From NCBI RefSeq assembly GCF_000300195.1, contig NZ_AMQH01000006.1, positions 416,393 through 480,392 on the forward strand: a stretch of 64,000 nucleotides of DNA, in the 5' to 3' direction. Both the position numbers and the translations under genes were made by a program. Positions within the stretch are counted from its first letter, which is position 1. Every line of letters begins with the position of its first letter. The DNA comes from Clostridium tunisiense TJ. GTDB lineage: Bacteria > Bacillota > Clostridia > Clostridiales > Clostridiaceae. Below the pieces are notes generated by a model. That model saw nothing but the letters and a program-made list of their open reading frames with translations, was not told where the DNA came from and ran no database searches. This document shows positions 56,967-64,000 of this stretch, piece after piece.

Positions 56967-57812
56967 TTAATAAAACTCCTCCTGATTTTCAATTACTTGA
57001 CTTAAAACACTTCTTATTTCATCGTAGCTATAGCCTCTTCTTAAAAGAAAATCTTGAAGCTTTTTCTTAAGTTTTAACTTATTATCCTCGTTATTTTTCA
57101 GCACATTATATTTCTTTTGTGCCAAAGCTAGTAACTCTTCAAAATCCACTTCTGGCTCTTCAAGGGCTTCTTCATCTTCAGCAATAGTTAGAGCTACCTT
57201 GTTTACAACCTGATTAATTAAATCATAGGTATATCCCTTTGATAGCAAGTATTTTGTTAACTTCCCTAAAAGCTTTCCTTTATCTCTTTCGCTTTTACCT
57301 AAAATTCTTGCCTTTTTTTCTGCTAAAGCTAAGGCTACACTACTCTCATCCTCATAGGAAACTCTTGCTAATAAATCTTTAATAAGTTCCTCATCTATGC
57401 CTTTTTTAAGCAAATCATACTTTATCTTATTTTTTCCACTTTCCTTTAACTTTTGCTTCATATAGCACTCAGCATACCTTTTGTCATCAATGAAGCTATA
57501 ACTAATGAGAAACTCTATAACTCTAGCTACTATTTCCTCTTCCATTTCCTTTTTAAAGAGCATATCTTCTACCTGTTTTTTTGTTTTCATAGCTCTTTCA
57601 ATATACCTTAAAGCCGAAGTTTTTCCCTTTATATAGTTATCATCCTTAACAACTTGTTCTAGCCTTTTAGGATCTACCTCTAACCCTTTTCTAAGTCCAT
57701 GGGAATAAATTAATTCATTACTACAAGCAAAGGCAAACTCCTGATTTATAAAGATATTTACTCTATCTTTATTCCTTTTTTGAACCTCTATTGATGTGAT
57801 TATATTTTTCAT
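56967..57812 (-). CDS. recX: Regulatory protein RecX
   Basis: 281 residues with RecX helical repeats (KTSALRYIERAMKTKKQVEDML, FIDDKRYAECYMKQKL, GKNKIKYDLLKKGID). RecX binds RecA filaments and limits recombination. It is longer than the common 150-270 residues because of additional C-terminal repeats, also seen in other clostridia. Its ATG overlaps the stop of the M16 gene by one base, so translation is coupled. Confidence 0.93.
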   Translation of the reverse strand: MKNIITSIEVQKRNKDRVNIFINQEFAFACSNELIYSHGLRKGLEVDPKRLEQVVKDDNYIKGKTSALRYIERAMKTKKQVEDMLFKKEMEEEIVARVIEFLISYSFIDDKRYAECYMKQKLKESGKNKIKYDLLKKGIDEELIKDLLARVSYEDESSVALALAEKKARILGKSERDKGKLLGKLTKYLLSKGYTYDLINQVVNKVALTIAEDEEALEEPEVDFEELLALAQKKYNVLKNNEDNKLKLKKKLQDFLLRRGYSYDEIRSVLSQVIENQEEFY

Positions 57813-59065
57813 TAATCTTCATCCCTTTGTGATAATAAAACATGAATTGTTGGATTATTTAATACTTTCCTTGCCACCTGGTATAAATCGTCACTGTTGA
57901 TGTCATCCATGTTTTTCATATCTTCATTAAATTGATAAATATCTTCATCTTCCATAGCTTGATGAAGCACATAATTTCCAAGGTCTGTAGAATCTTCTAG
58001 TGTTGAAGCTACTGCAGTTTTAAAAATCTTTTTCATTAATTTTATAGTACTATCATCAAATACAATTTTTTCCTCTTTTACGTTTTGTATGCAATTATCA
58101 ATAACATTTATTGTTTCATCTACATTTTCACTAGCAACAGAAGTGTAAATATACAAGGTTTTAATATTTTCTGTTAAGTCTAGCATAGTGTATACATCGT
58201 AAGCCAAGCCTCTTTCTTCTCTTAGTTCCCTAAAAAGAATAGAATTAGAACTTTCCCCAAACTTGTTATTAAGTATTCTAAGTGCCAACTCTTCTTTTTT
58301 GCTTAATCCTGAAAGAGAATATAAATAAACTACTGTACTTTGCTCAATATCTTTTTTGTAGGTAGTCTTCATCCCTCTTTTATTTTCTTCAGTTATAGCC
58401 TTTGGCTTACATACTGATTTTTCTTCCCACTTACCAAAACACCTATTTACTATGGTTAAAATATCTTCATGATCATAATTAGATACAATGGTAACTGTAG
58501 TATTATTAGGAACATAATATGTTTTATAAAACTCCACTAATTGCTTTTTGTTAAGTTTTTTTATAATTGACTCTTTACCGATGATATCCCATTTAAGTGG
58601 ACTTTTATCAAAGGCTATCTCATTAATTCTTTGAAAGCTTAAATCTTCTATATCATCCTTGCTGCCTCTTATTTCTGCTAGAATAACTCCTCTTTCCTTC
58701 TTTATTTCTTCCTCAGGAAATATGGAGTTTTGAACTAAATCTCCTAATAGTTCTACACTACTTTCCAGCTCTTCATTTAAGGTAGTAGTATTAAAAACTG
58801 TGCAAGAATAATCGGTGTAAGCATTATACTCTCCACCTAAATTCTCAAGTTCGCTATTTAGTTTTTCATTATCTTTGTTTTTAGTACCCTTAAAAACCAT
58901 ATGCTCAATGAAATGTGAAATTCCTCTTTCCTTTGGACTTTCGTACAAGGCTCCAATGGCTACCCCTATATGCAAAGATGCAATCTGTGTATCTTTCTTT
59001 ATTGAAATTAATGTTAATCCATTATGAAGTTTTGTTTGTAATGTGTCAAATGATGCTTTATTCAT
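57812..59065 (-). CDS. M16 family zinc metallopeptidase
   Basis: 417 residues. The inverted zinc motif HFIEH (His51, Glu54, His55) with downstream ERGVILAEIRGSKDD supplies the third ligand, and the second half carries the R/Y pair region (FRELREERGLAYDVYTM). Related to Bacillus YmxG/MlpA. Intracellular peptide degradation or processing is likely. RBS AAAGGAG. Operon with recX. Confidence 0.93.
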   Translation of the reverse strand: MNKASFDTLQTKLHNGLTLISIKKDTQIASLHIGVAIGALYESPKERGISHFIEHMVFKGTKNKDNEKLNSELENLGGEYNAYTDYSCTVFNTTTLNEELESSVELLGDLVQNSIFPEEEIKKERGVILAEIRGSKDDIEDLSFQRINEIAFDKSPLKWDIIGKESIIKKLNKKQLVEFYKTYYVPNNTTVTIVSNYDHEDILTIVNRCFGKWEEKSVCKPKAITEENKRGMKTTYKKDIEQSTVVYLYSLSGLSKKEELALRILNNKFGESSNSILFRELREERGLAYDVYTMLDLTENIKTLYIYTSVASENVDETINVIDNCIQNVKEEKIVFDDSTIKLMKKIFKTAVASTLEDSTDLGNYVLHQAMEDEDIYQFNEDMKNMDDINSDDLYQVARKVLNNPTIHVLLSQRDED

Positions 59066-59425
59066 ATAATCTCCTTTATAACTCTATATGCTCTACAATA
59101 TTACTTAACTCTATAAGATAAAACTAATATATTTCTCAATAGTACTTTCACTGCCCTTTAGAATTTTTCCTATCATCCTCTTCATGGGTGAGTTAAATTT
59201 TCTTCTAAAGTTGCTGACGAAAATCAACTTACTGATTATTTAAAGTACTATTCTCCTATTGCTCCTAAGTTTTATCTTCCTAATTAAGTAGTATAATACA
59301 TTATACCATTTAATTTTTATTTTGTAAGGTGACCTAGCACAGGGCTTTCTTGGATTATATTACATATATATCAATAAGTTTTAAAAATTTTTTTTGGACA
59401 TTAAATATTTTGTTATAAATATGTT
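59066..59425. other. Noncoding stretch upstream of the helicase gene
   Basis: No gene seen between the divergent M16 and helicase genes. Confidence 0.3.
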
Positions 59426-59473
59426 AATAATAGTAAAAAACACATTATATTTTTAATTGTGTTTGCTATTATT
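59426..59473. other. Imperfect hairpin in the helicase leader
   Basis: AATAATAG ... CTATTATT with inner AAACACA/TGTGTTT. Downstream, TAGATGTATTT is repeated in tandem (from 59493). It could be a temperature-sensitive 5' UTR, as known for cold-induced helicase genes, but that is speculation. Confidence 0.4.
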
Positions 59474-59539
59474 ATCATATTGTGTTACTATTAGATGTAT
59501 TTTAGATGTATTTTAGAAAATTAGAGAAGAGGAATATGA

Positions 59540-61117
59540 ATGAACAAAATTAAATTCGAAGAACTAGGACTTAAAGACACAGTCCTTAATGCTATAAATG
59601 ACTTAAAGTTTGAAAATCCAAGTGATATACAAGCAAAAAGTATCCCTGTAAGCTTACAAGGATGCGATTTAATAGGTCAGGCTCAAACTGGTACAGGTAA
59701 AACCTTAGCCTTTGGAGCTCCTATTTTAAGCCAAATGGCTCCCCCTAGCGGAAAAGTACAAACACTTATATTAGCACCTACAAGAGAGCTTGCAATTCAA
59801 GTTAGCGAAGAACTTGCTAAAATTTCAAAGTATGAGAAATATAAAATCCTTCCTATATATGGTGGTCAATCCTTTGATAAACAGCTTGGCCCATTAAAAA
59901 AAGGAGTAGACATTGTAATTGGAACTCCTGGAAGAATCATTGACCATATTAACAGAAGAACTTTAAAACTTGAAAATGTTAAATTTTTAGTTTTAGATGA
60001 AGCTGATGAAATGCTTAATATGGGCTTTATTGAAGATATTGAAAGCATACTTAGCCACTTGAGTGAAGATAGACAGACACTTTTATTCTCTGCAACTATG
60101 CCAAGACAGATTAAAAACCTTGCTAAAAACTACATGAAACCCGAAACAGAACACATAACCATTGCTAAAAAATCTATGACAGTTTCAAAAATAAAACAGT
60201 ATTACTTTATAGTTAATTCTGCAAACAAGTTTGAATCCTTATGTAGAGTTTTAGATGTAGATAATCCTAAGACAGGAATATTATTCTGCAAAACTAAAAA
60301 AGGTGTAGATGAATTAGTTGAAGCTATGCAAGGTAAGGGATACGTAGTTGAAGGTATGCACGGAGACATGAAACAGACTCAAAGAATGAACACTCTTAAA
60401 AAGTTTAAAGGTGGAAATCTTAACTTCCTTATTGCAACAGATGTAGCTGCAAGAGGAATAGATGTAGAAGATGTTACTCATGTTATAAACTATGATCTAC
60501 CACAGGACACTGAATCCTATGTTCATAGAATAGGTAGAACTGGAAGAGCTAATAAAGAAGGTACTGCTTATAGCTTCGTTTCAAGAAAAGAAGTTTCTGC
60601 TATTAGACAAATAGAACATGATACTAAGAGCAAAATTGATAAAAAGGAAATTCCTACTCTTGCAGATATCTTCTCTGCAAAATCTGGAAGTATCCTTGAT
60701 AATATTAAAGGAACTTTAGAAGAGAACCTATACGAAAACTTCCTTCCAATGGCTAAGGAATTAATAAATGAATATGGTGCAGAAGACGTTACTGCTTCTC
60801 TTGTTAAGTTACTCTTTGACAAAGAAACAAACTATGAGTACGGTGATACAGAAGATTCTGTTTCTACAGATGATATGACAAGACTATTTATGTCTGTAGG
60901 AAAACTTGACAAAGCGACTCCAAAAGATATTATTAAATTCTTAGATGAGTCAGCTGGAGTTAAAAGCAAAGATATCGGAAGAATTGATATTTTAGATAAG
61001 TTTTCTTTCATAGATGTTCCTGAAAGTTTAGTTGATGGAATAATTGCTAACTGCAGCGGCAATAAAATAGGAAAAAGAAGAGTTAACATCGAAGTTTCTA
61101 ACAAAAAAAGAAGATAA
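59540..61117 (+). CDS. DEAD-box RNA helicase with C-terminal DbpA-like RNA-binding domain
   Basis: 525 residues. Q motif near residue 30, Walker A AQTGTGKT (48-55), DEAD box VLDEADEM, SAT and HRIGRTGR all present. A DbpA-like RNA-binding domain (VTHVI.. helicase core ends about 370; C-domain about 450-520) matches the DeaD/YxiN group that acts in ribosome assembly and cold adaptation. RBS AGAGAAGAGG is modest. Confidence 0.95.
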   Translation: MNKIKFEELGLKDTVLNAINDLKFENPSDIQAKSIPVSLQGCDLIGQAQTGTGKTLAFGAPILSQMAPPSGKVQTLILAPTRELAIQVSEELAKISKYEKYKILPIYGGQSFDKQLGPLKKGVDIVIGTPGRIIDHINRRTLKLENVKFLVLDEADEMLNMGFIEDIESILSHLSEDRQTLLFSATMPRQIKNLAKNYMKPETEHITIAKKSMTVSKIKQYYFIVNSANKFESLCRVLDVDNPKTGILFCKTKKGVDELVEAMQGKGYVVEGMHGDMKQTQRMNTLKKFKGGNLNFLIATDVAARGIDVEDVTHVINYDLPQDTESYVHRIGRTGRANKEGTAYSFVSRKEVSAIRQIEHDTKSKIDKKEIPTLADIFSAKSGSILDNIKGTLEENLYENFLPMAKELINEYGAEDVTASLVKLLFDKETNYEYGDTEDSVSTDDMTRLFMSVGKLDKATPKDIIKFLDESAGVKSKDIGRIDILDKFSFIDVPESLVDGIIANCSGNKIGKRRVNIEVSNKKRR

Positions 61118-61123
61118 TATAAC

Positions 61124-61167
61124 AGCAGCAAGAGACACTTAAAGTTGTCCTTTGCTGCTTTTTTTAT
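61124..61167 (+). terminator. Terminator of the helicase gene
   Basis: AGCAGCAA / TTGCTGCT with inner pairing and a run of seven T. Confidence 0.85.
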
Positions 61168-61380
61168 TATATAGAAATTCTACTTTTTAGTTTGAAAGCC
61201 CAAAACGCCATTGATATAGCTATTTTCAAAGCACCTGTGAAAAAGTACAAATACATATAGTTTCTTTAATAGCTCCCGTGAATACATGGTTTTGCACTAT
61301 TGAAAAGTGTAATTAAAATCCCTTGTATTTTTTGTAACTTTATAGCTTTTAATCTCATATACTACATTGAGGTGGTGTAT

Positions 61381-61536
61381 ATGAAATTATTTAAAAAGAT
61401 ATTTATAACTTTACTTATTATTTTAATATTAGAGTACTTACTTATATACTATTTACACACCAGGTCAATAGACTCTAGTTTAGCTTTTGCTTTAATAAAT
61501 AAATTAAGCAATTATTCTTCTTTAATGTTTGTTTAA
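61381..61536 (+). CDS. Small single-helix membrane protein
   Basis: 51 residues: a basic start (MKLFKKIF) followed by one hydrophobic helix (ITLLIILILEYLLIYYL) and a short polar tail. The ATG at 61381 has GAGGTGG upstream and a strong terminator follows, which together support a real small gene. I do not recognise the family. It may be a small regulatory or type I toxin-like membrane peptide, but nothing here proves it. Confidence 0.5.
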   Translation: MKLFKKIFITLLIILILEYLLIYYLHTRSIDSSLAFALINKLSNYSSLMFV

Positions 61537-61591
61537 CTCTGTAGTTACTTTTAAATTAAGACTTTAATTTCACATAACTACTTCACATAAT

Positions 61592-61640
61592 AAAAATAGG
61601 CTTGTTATAGGTATTTATTCCTATAACAAACCTATTTTTT
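61592..61640 (+). terminator. Strong terminator after the small membrane protein
   Basis: AAAAATAGG..TTGTTATAGG / CCTATAACAA..CCTATTTTTTT. Confidence 0.85.
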
Positions 61641-61647
61641 TAATATC

Positions 61648-61695
61648 TTTCAGCTGGTCCATTCCATCTTGTCACTGCATTATTACTATTATGCA
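61648..61695. repeat. Cassette 3' flank, copy 1
   Basis: TTTCAGCTGGTCCATT and the later TCACTGCATTATT and ATTATGCA match the same blocks at 62901-62951. Each copy follows an immunity gene. Confidence 0.6.
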
Positions 61696-61789
61696 TTCAT
61701 ATTACTTTCACTATTTATTAAATTTTCTATAGACTTTTAGTTTTCAGTATTATGCATCTATTATTCATAATATTATGCAGAGAGTAGTC

Positions 61790-62395
61790 TTAATCTATAT
61801 ACCATTCAAATTCATCGTCTATCATATCAAATTTAATATACTTATCTATTAACTCATCTTGTTCTTCTAAAGTTAATAGTGCATACCATTCGCCATATTG
61901 ACTTCTTATATGCTTTAAGCTTAATTCTTTTAGTTTATCAATTATCTTAAGATAGTCATTATTAAGGATTCCTTTAAAACTATTTTTCCAATTCTCTAAT
62001 TGTATTTTTAATTCACATTCACTAATTTGATAGGATTTAGCTTCTTCCTTAATTAGATAAAAATTACTATCTGAAACATATTCAATTATATGTCTAAAAA
62101 TTGCATCTTCAGTATTTTTTGCATAATAAATTCCATCCGATTCCGCTCTTTCACATAAACCAATACAATACTCTTTATCTTCATCATTAACAACCCATAC
62201 CCATTTATCGCCACCACCTGTAATTGCAAATGGAATTATTAATTTACTTTTCCCATCATCATATTCATATTCTTTAATTTTATCTATAGACATCCATTCC
62301 ATATCATTCATCCATAAATATGTTTCTAAATTGAAAAATCCTCTTTCATTCATTTTTTGATATACTGATGGAATTATATAATTTTTATCAATCAT
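61790..62395 (-). CDS. SMI1/KNR4-like immunity protein (first)
   Basis: 201 residues, cytoplasmic, rich in Asp/Glu and aromatic residues. The segment LIIPFAITGGGDKWVWVVNDED resembles the core of SUKH (SMI1/KNR4) immunity proteins, which block cognate nuclease or other toxins by direct binding. It starts 19 bp after the orphan toxin module, as expected of a toxin-immunity pair. The assignment rests on motif style and context; other immunity families remain possible. Confidence 0.65.
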   Translation of the reverse strand: MIDKNYIIPSVYQKMNERGFFNLETYLWMNDMEWMSIDKIKEYEYDDGKSKLIIPFAITGGGDKWVWVVNDEDKEYCIGLCERAESDGIYYAKNTEDAIFRHIIEYVSDSNFYLIKEEAKSYQISECELKIQLENWKNSFKGILNNDYLKIIDKLKELSLKHIRSQYGEWYALLTLEEQDELIDKYIKFDMIDDEFEWYID

Positions 62396-62414
62396 GTTTC
62401 ATCACTCCTAATAT

Positions 62415-62836
62415 TTAAAATCCATTATCTATTGCAAATTTTCTTGTTTGCCTTGCTAACTCTGCAATTATATCTCTTGTAACACCAGCATCCTTCATAA
62501 TTTGTATATTATCCAATACATTTTTACGCCATGATGTTCCCGCTAAGTTTTTCTTATTTAAACCTAAAGTTTTTTGTTGTCCAGTAATAAATTTGTGCAT
62601 TTGATTTTCATATAGTGCCATAGCTGGGTTTTCCAATGAAAGACCCTTTCCTCTTATGGCTTTTCCATTTGAGTCTAACCAAGCATTTTGTAATAATTCA
62701 TGTCCTGATAAATCATTATAAGGGTACTTCTTAAAGTCTCCATATGATGATTTATCAAATTCTTTTAGGCCAGTATATCCAACTTGTGTAACCCCATTGG
62801 AGCAGAGTCTGTCTTATCATTTTTTAGTGATAGAGT
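62415..62836 (-). pseudogene. Orphan polymorphic-toxin C-terminal module
   Basis: An open frame of about 139 codons with no credible start: it is preceded in frame by TAA at 62839-62837 and no ribosome binding site is evident (a TTG at 62636 could serve only the last 73). The content (GHELLQNAWLDSNGKAI, NPAMALYENQMHKFITGQQ, REL-type helical end ELARQTRKFAIDNGF) looks like a polymorphic toxin domain, with conserved His residues. It is a displaced C-terminal cassette, paired with the immunity gene just downstream and silent unless recombined onto a full toxin. Confidence 0.6.
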
Positions 62837-62880
62837 TTATTGTTTTCAACATTCACCACTATTTTATCACTTCAAAATGC

Positions 62881-62916
62881 AATGAACTAGCCTACTTATT
62901 TTTCAGCTAGTTCATT
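62881..62916. repeat. Inverted repeat downstream of the second immunity gene
   Basis: AATGAACTAG / CTAGTTCATT with a 16-base loop. It lies at the start of the duplicated flank. On the minus strand no clean T-run follows, so termination is uncertain. Confidence 0.5.
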
Positions 62917-62951
62917 TTGTCTCCTTCTCACTGCATTATTTAGATTATGCA
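62901..62951. repeat. Cassette 3' flank, copy 2
   Basis: Shares blocks with 61648-61695 (TTTCAGCT, TCACTGCATTATT, ATTATGCA). Marks the boundary of the displaced cassette. Confidence 0.6.
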
Positions 62952-63050
62952 GCGATATATTCCTTAACTTTTGTTTATTTTATTACATCTTCCTAATTCT
63001 ATCTTTTTTTGTATTAATTCTTTTATGTCTTGCATCTAGTTTTATATATA

Positions 63051-63476
63051 CTATGCTAAAAAATTCGGTAAATCTTCTATCCATGTTTTAAAACTATGCC
63101 AATATTCTTTAACTTCCCCTTTATCATCATAGTAATAATATACTTTTGAATCTAATGTACTTATACAGAAATAATCCCCATTTCCTATTCCATAGAATGG
63201 TATCATATTTGCATTCCAATTACCATTTTTCATTTCATAATTATATACATCTTCTATTGTATCATTACCATTATTATTTTCCTTTGATACATTGTAAATA
63301 TCCCCTGGAAATGACCATAATGACATCAATTCAATAAAGTATCTAAACTCATCACTAAATGAGCAATTAAACTTATTACTTAATTCTTTCCATTCCTCAG
63401 CTGTTGGTTTATCTAACGTATCTGTCTCTTTTTCTAGAATAGTTTCTAATATAGATTCTATTTCATTATATTCCAT
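63051..63476 (-). CDS. SMI1/KNR4 (SUKH) immunity protein (second)
   Basis: 141 residues. The SUKH pattern is clear: an N-terminal amphipathic helix with EEWKELSNKFNCSFSDEFRYFIEL, then NMIPFYGIGNGDYFCIST and VYYYYDDKGEVKEYWHSFKTWIEDL. Presumed immunity to the toxin encoded immediately upstream. RBS AGAGGTGATA. Confidence 0.85.
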   Translation of the reverse strand: MEYNEIESILETILEKETDTLDKPTAEEWKELSNKFNCSFSDEFRYFIELMSLWSFPGDIYNVSKENNNGNDTIEDVYNYEMKNGNWNANMIPFYGIGNGDYFCISTLDSKVYYYYDDKGEVKEYWHSFKTWIEDLPNFLA

Positions 63477-63548
63477 CCATTATCACCTCTATTTCTCATT
63501 TTATATACCTTCTCCTGGTAATATATATTCACTGCCACGTTTCTTCCA

Positions 63549-64000
63549 CTACTCCCTTATTTCTTTAGCTCTTTGAGCTGGAGTAAGTTCTGACGGTTCA
63601 ACATGTCTAGTATGATTTTCATCACGTCTATGAGTATAATCTTCTAAATCATCTAATATTCCACCATTATTCTCTACTGATTTTTGCCCTTTATGATGTA
63701 CCTCTATATTTCTATCTCCATCAGTAGCTTTAGTAGTTGGATCTTTACCTTTTCTCATTCTTTCAACTTCCTCTATTGTTTTAGGTTCATATCTTACTGG
63801 TGGTGCTGTAAAATCTGGGTCAGGATTAGGATAATTTGATGGACTCATAGGCTTAGATGGGTCATATACTCTACTTACAGGGTCACCCACCACCTTAGGA
63901 TCCGCCGTACACTTATTATGAACAAGTACTCCAATCTCTGATACAAAATAGGTGTGCCAATCTTCTACTTCAAAGTTATATACTTTTACTGGTTTATCTA
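63549..64000 (-). CDS. HINT-domain polymorphic toxin with HNH-like nuclease C-terminus, N-terminus beyond window, premature stop
   Basis: The frame enters from the right edge; about 149 residues are visible. It opens with the end of a HINT (intein-like) pretoxin domain (VYNFEVEDWHTYFVSEIGVL then VHNKC), then a proline-rich linker (YDPSKPMSPSNYPNPD), then a toxin module with NIEVHHKGQ, an HNH/Endo VII-like histidine motif, and HTRHVEPSELTPAQRAKEI. A TAG at 63551-63549 stops it. Reading on in frame gives 15 sensible residues (WKKRGSEYILPGEGI) and a TAA at 63503-63501, just upstream of the immunity gene. The toxin is therefore probably cut by a nonsense mutation. Confidence 0.75.
   Translation of the reverse strand, partial: DKPVKVYNFEVEDWHTYFVSEIGVLVHNKCTADPKVVGDPVSRVYDPSKPMSPSNYPNPDPDFTAPPVRYEPKTIEEVERMRKGKDPTTKATDGDRNIEVHHKGQKSVENNGGILDDLEDYTHRRDENHTRHVEPSELTPAQRAKEIRE

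Noticed and set aside
61700..61789. Possible CRISPR-like repeats of ATTATGCA
   Set aside because: Only an 8-base block repeated irregularly; no constant spacer length and no longer repeat.
62637..63050. Intact N-terminal part of the orphan toxin
   Set aside because: The frame closes at a TAA at 62839-62837 and further upstream all frames are broken, so only a C-terminal module remains.

Overview
The window is A+T-rich DNA from an anaerobic, spore-forming Firmicute, most likely a Clostridium sensu stricto. The evidence is strong AGGAGG-type ribosome binding sites, T-box leaders, an L20-type infC leader, sporulation genes (an alpha/beta-type SASP, ytxC, a pdaB-like deacetylase), ferredoxin-dependent and butyrate-type fermentation genes (iorA, ptb), and the acetylated diaminopimelate route (dapH, patA). 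I cannot fix the species from sequence alone. Most genes lie on the minus strand, and in many of them the ribosome binding site favours a start slightly inside the longest reading frame; those starts are used here.

Layout. 1-2.5 kb: iorA (cut by the left edge) and ptb, amino-acid and acyl-CoA fermentation. 2.7-7.3 kb: an esterase with an Sfp-type phosphopantetheinyl transferase, aroD, a membrane-anchored unknown, and an FMN hydroxy-acid oxidase with an extra cysteine cluster. 7.4-15.2 kb: DUF523, mutS2, a U32 peptidase-like (RlhA-like) protein, a DUF4177 protein, a glycosyltransferase and zapA. 15.4-25.1 kb: pheST under a Phe T-box, an rRNA methyltransferase, ktrAB potassium transport, the infC-rpmI-rplT operon with its autoregulatory leader, and ytxC. 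25.4-29.1 kb: a predicted GME-fold protein, a five-tRNA cluster (Val-Asp-Phe-Gly-Cys), hslO, a methyltransferase and a SASP. 29.2-39.7 kb: an oligopeptide ABC transporter, oppABCDF, plus two more oppA paralogues with their own terminators. 40.4-46.5 kb: DAP/lysine synthesis (asd-dapA-dapB; patA with cobO; dapH). 46.6-61.2 kb: a two-OB-fold SSB-like protein, a pdaB-like deacetylase, DUF4364, a beta-propeller, folC, valS under a Val T-box, a TPR protein, a membrane transglutaminase, recX, an M16 peptidase and a DEAD-box helicase.

61.3-64 kb is the accessory end. It holds a very small membrane protein and then a polymorphic-toxin tail: the C-terminus of a HINT-domain toxin with an HNH-like nuclease module, an SMI1/KNR4-type immunity gene, an orphan toxin module that has lost its N-terminus, and a second immunity gene. 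The full-length toxin appears to carry an in-frame TAG that removes its last 16 codons.

Besides genes, the window carries several small repeated, structured DNA elements. One is a palindromic family (about 76 bp in its best copy) found in both T-box leaders and between pheS and pheT. Another is a 125-bp element with interleaved inverted repeats, upstream of an oppA and of dapH. A third is a structured segment after dapB whose end recurs between valS and folC. These, and the toxin locus, are the parts most worth following up.
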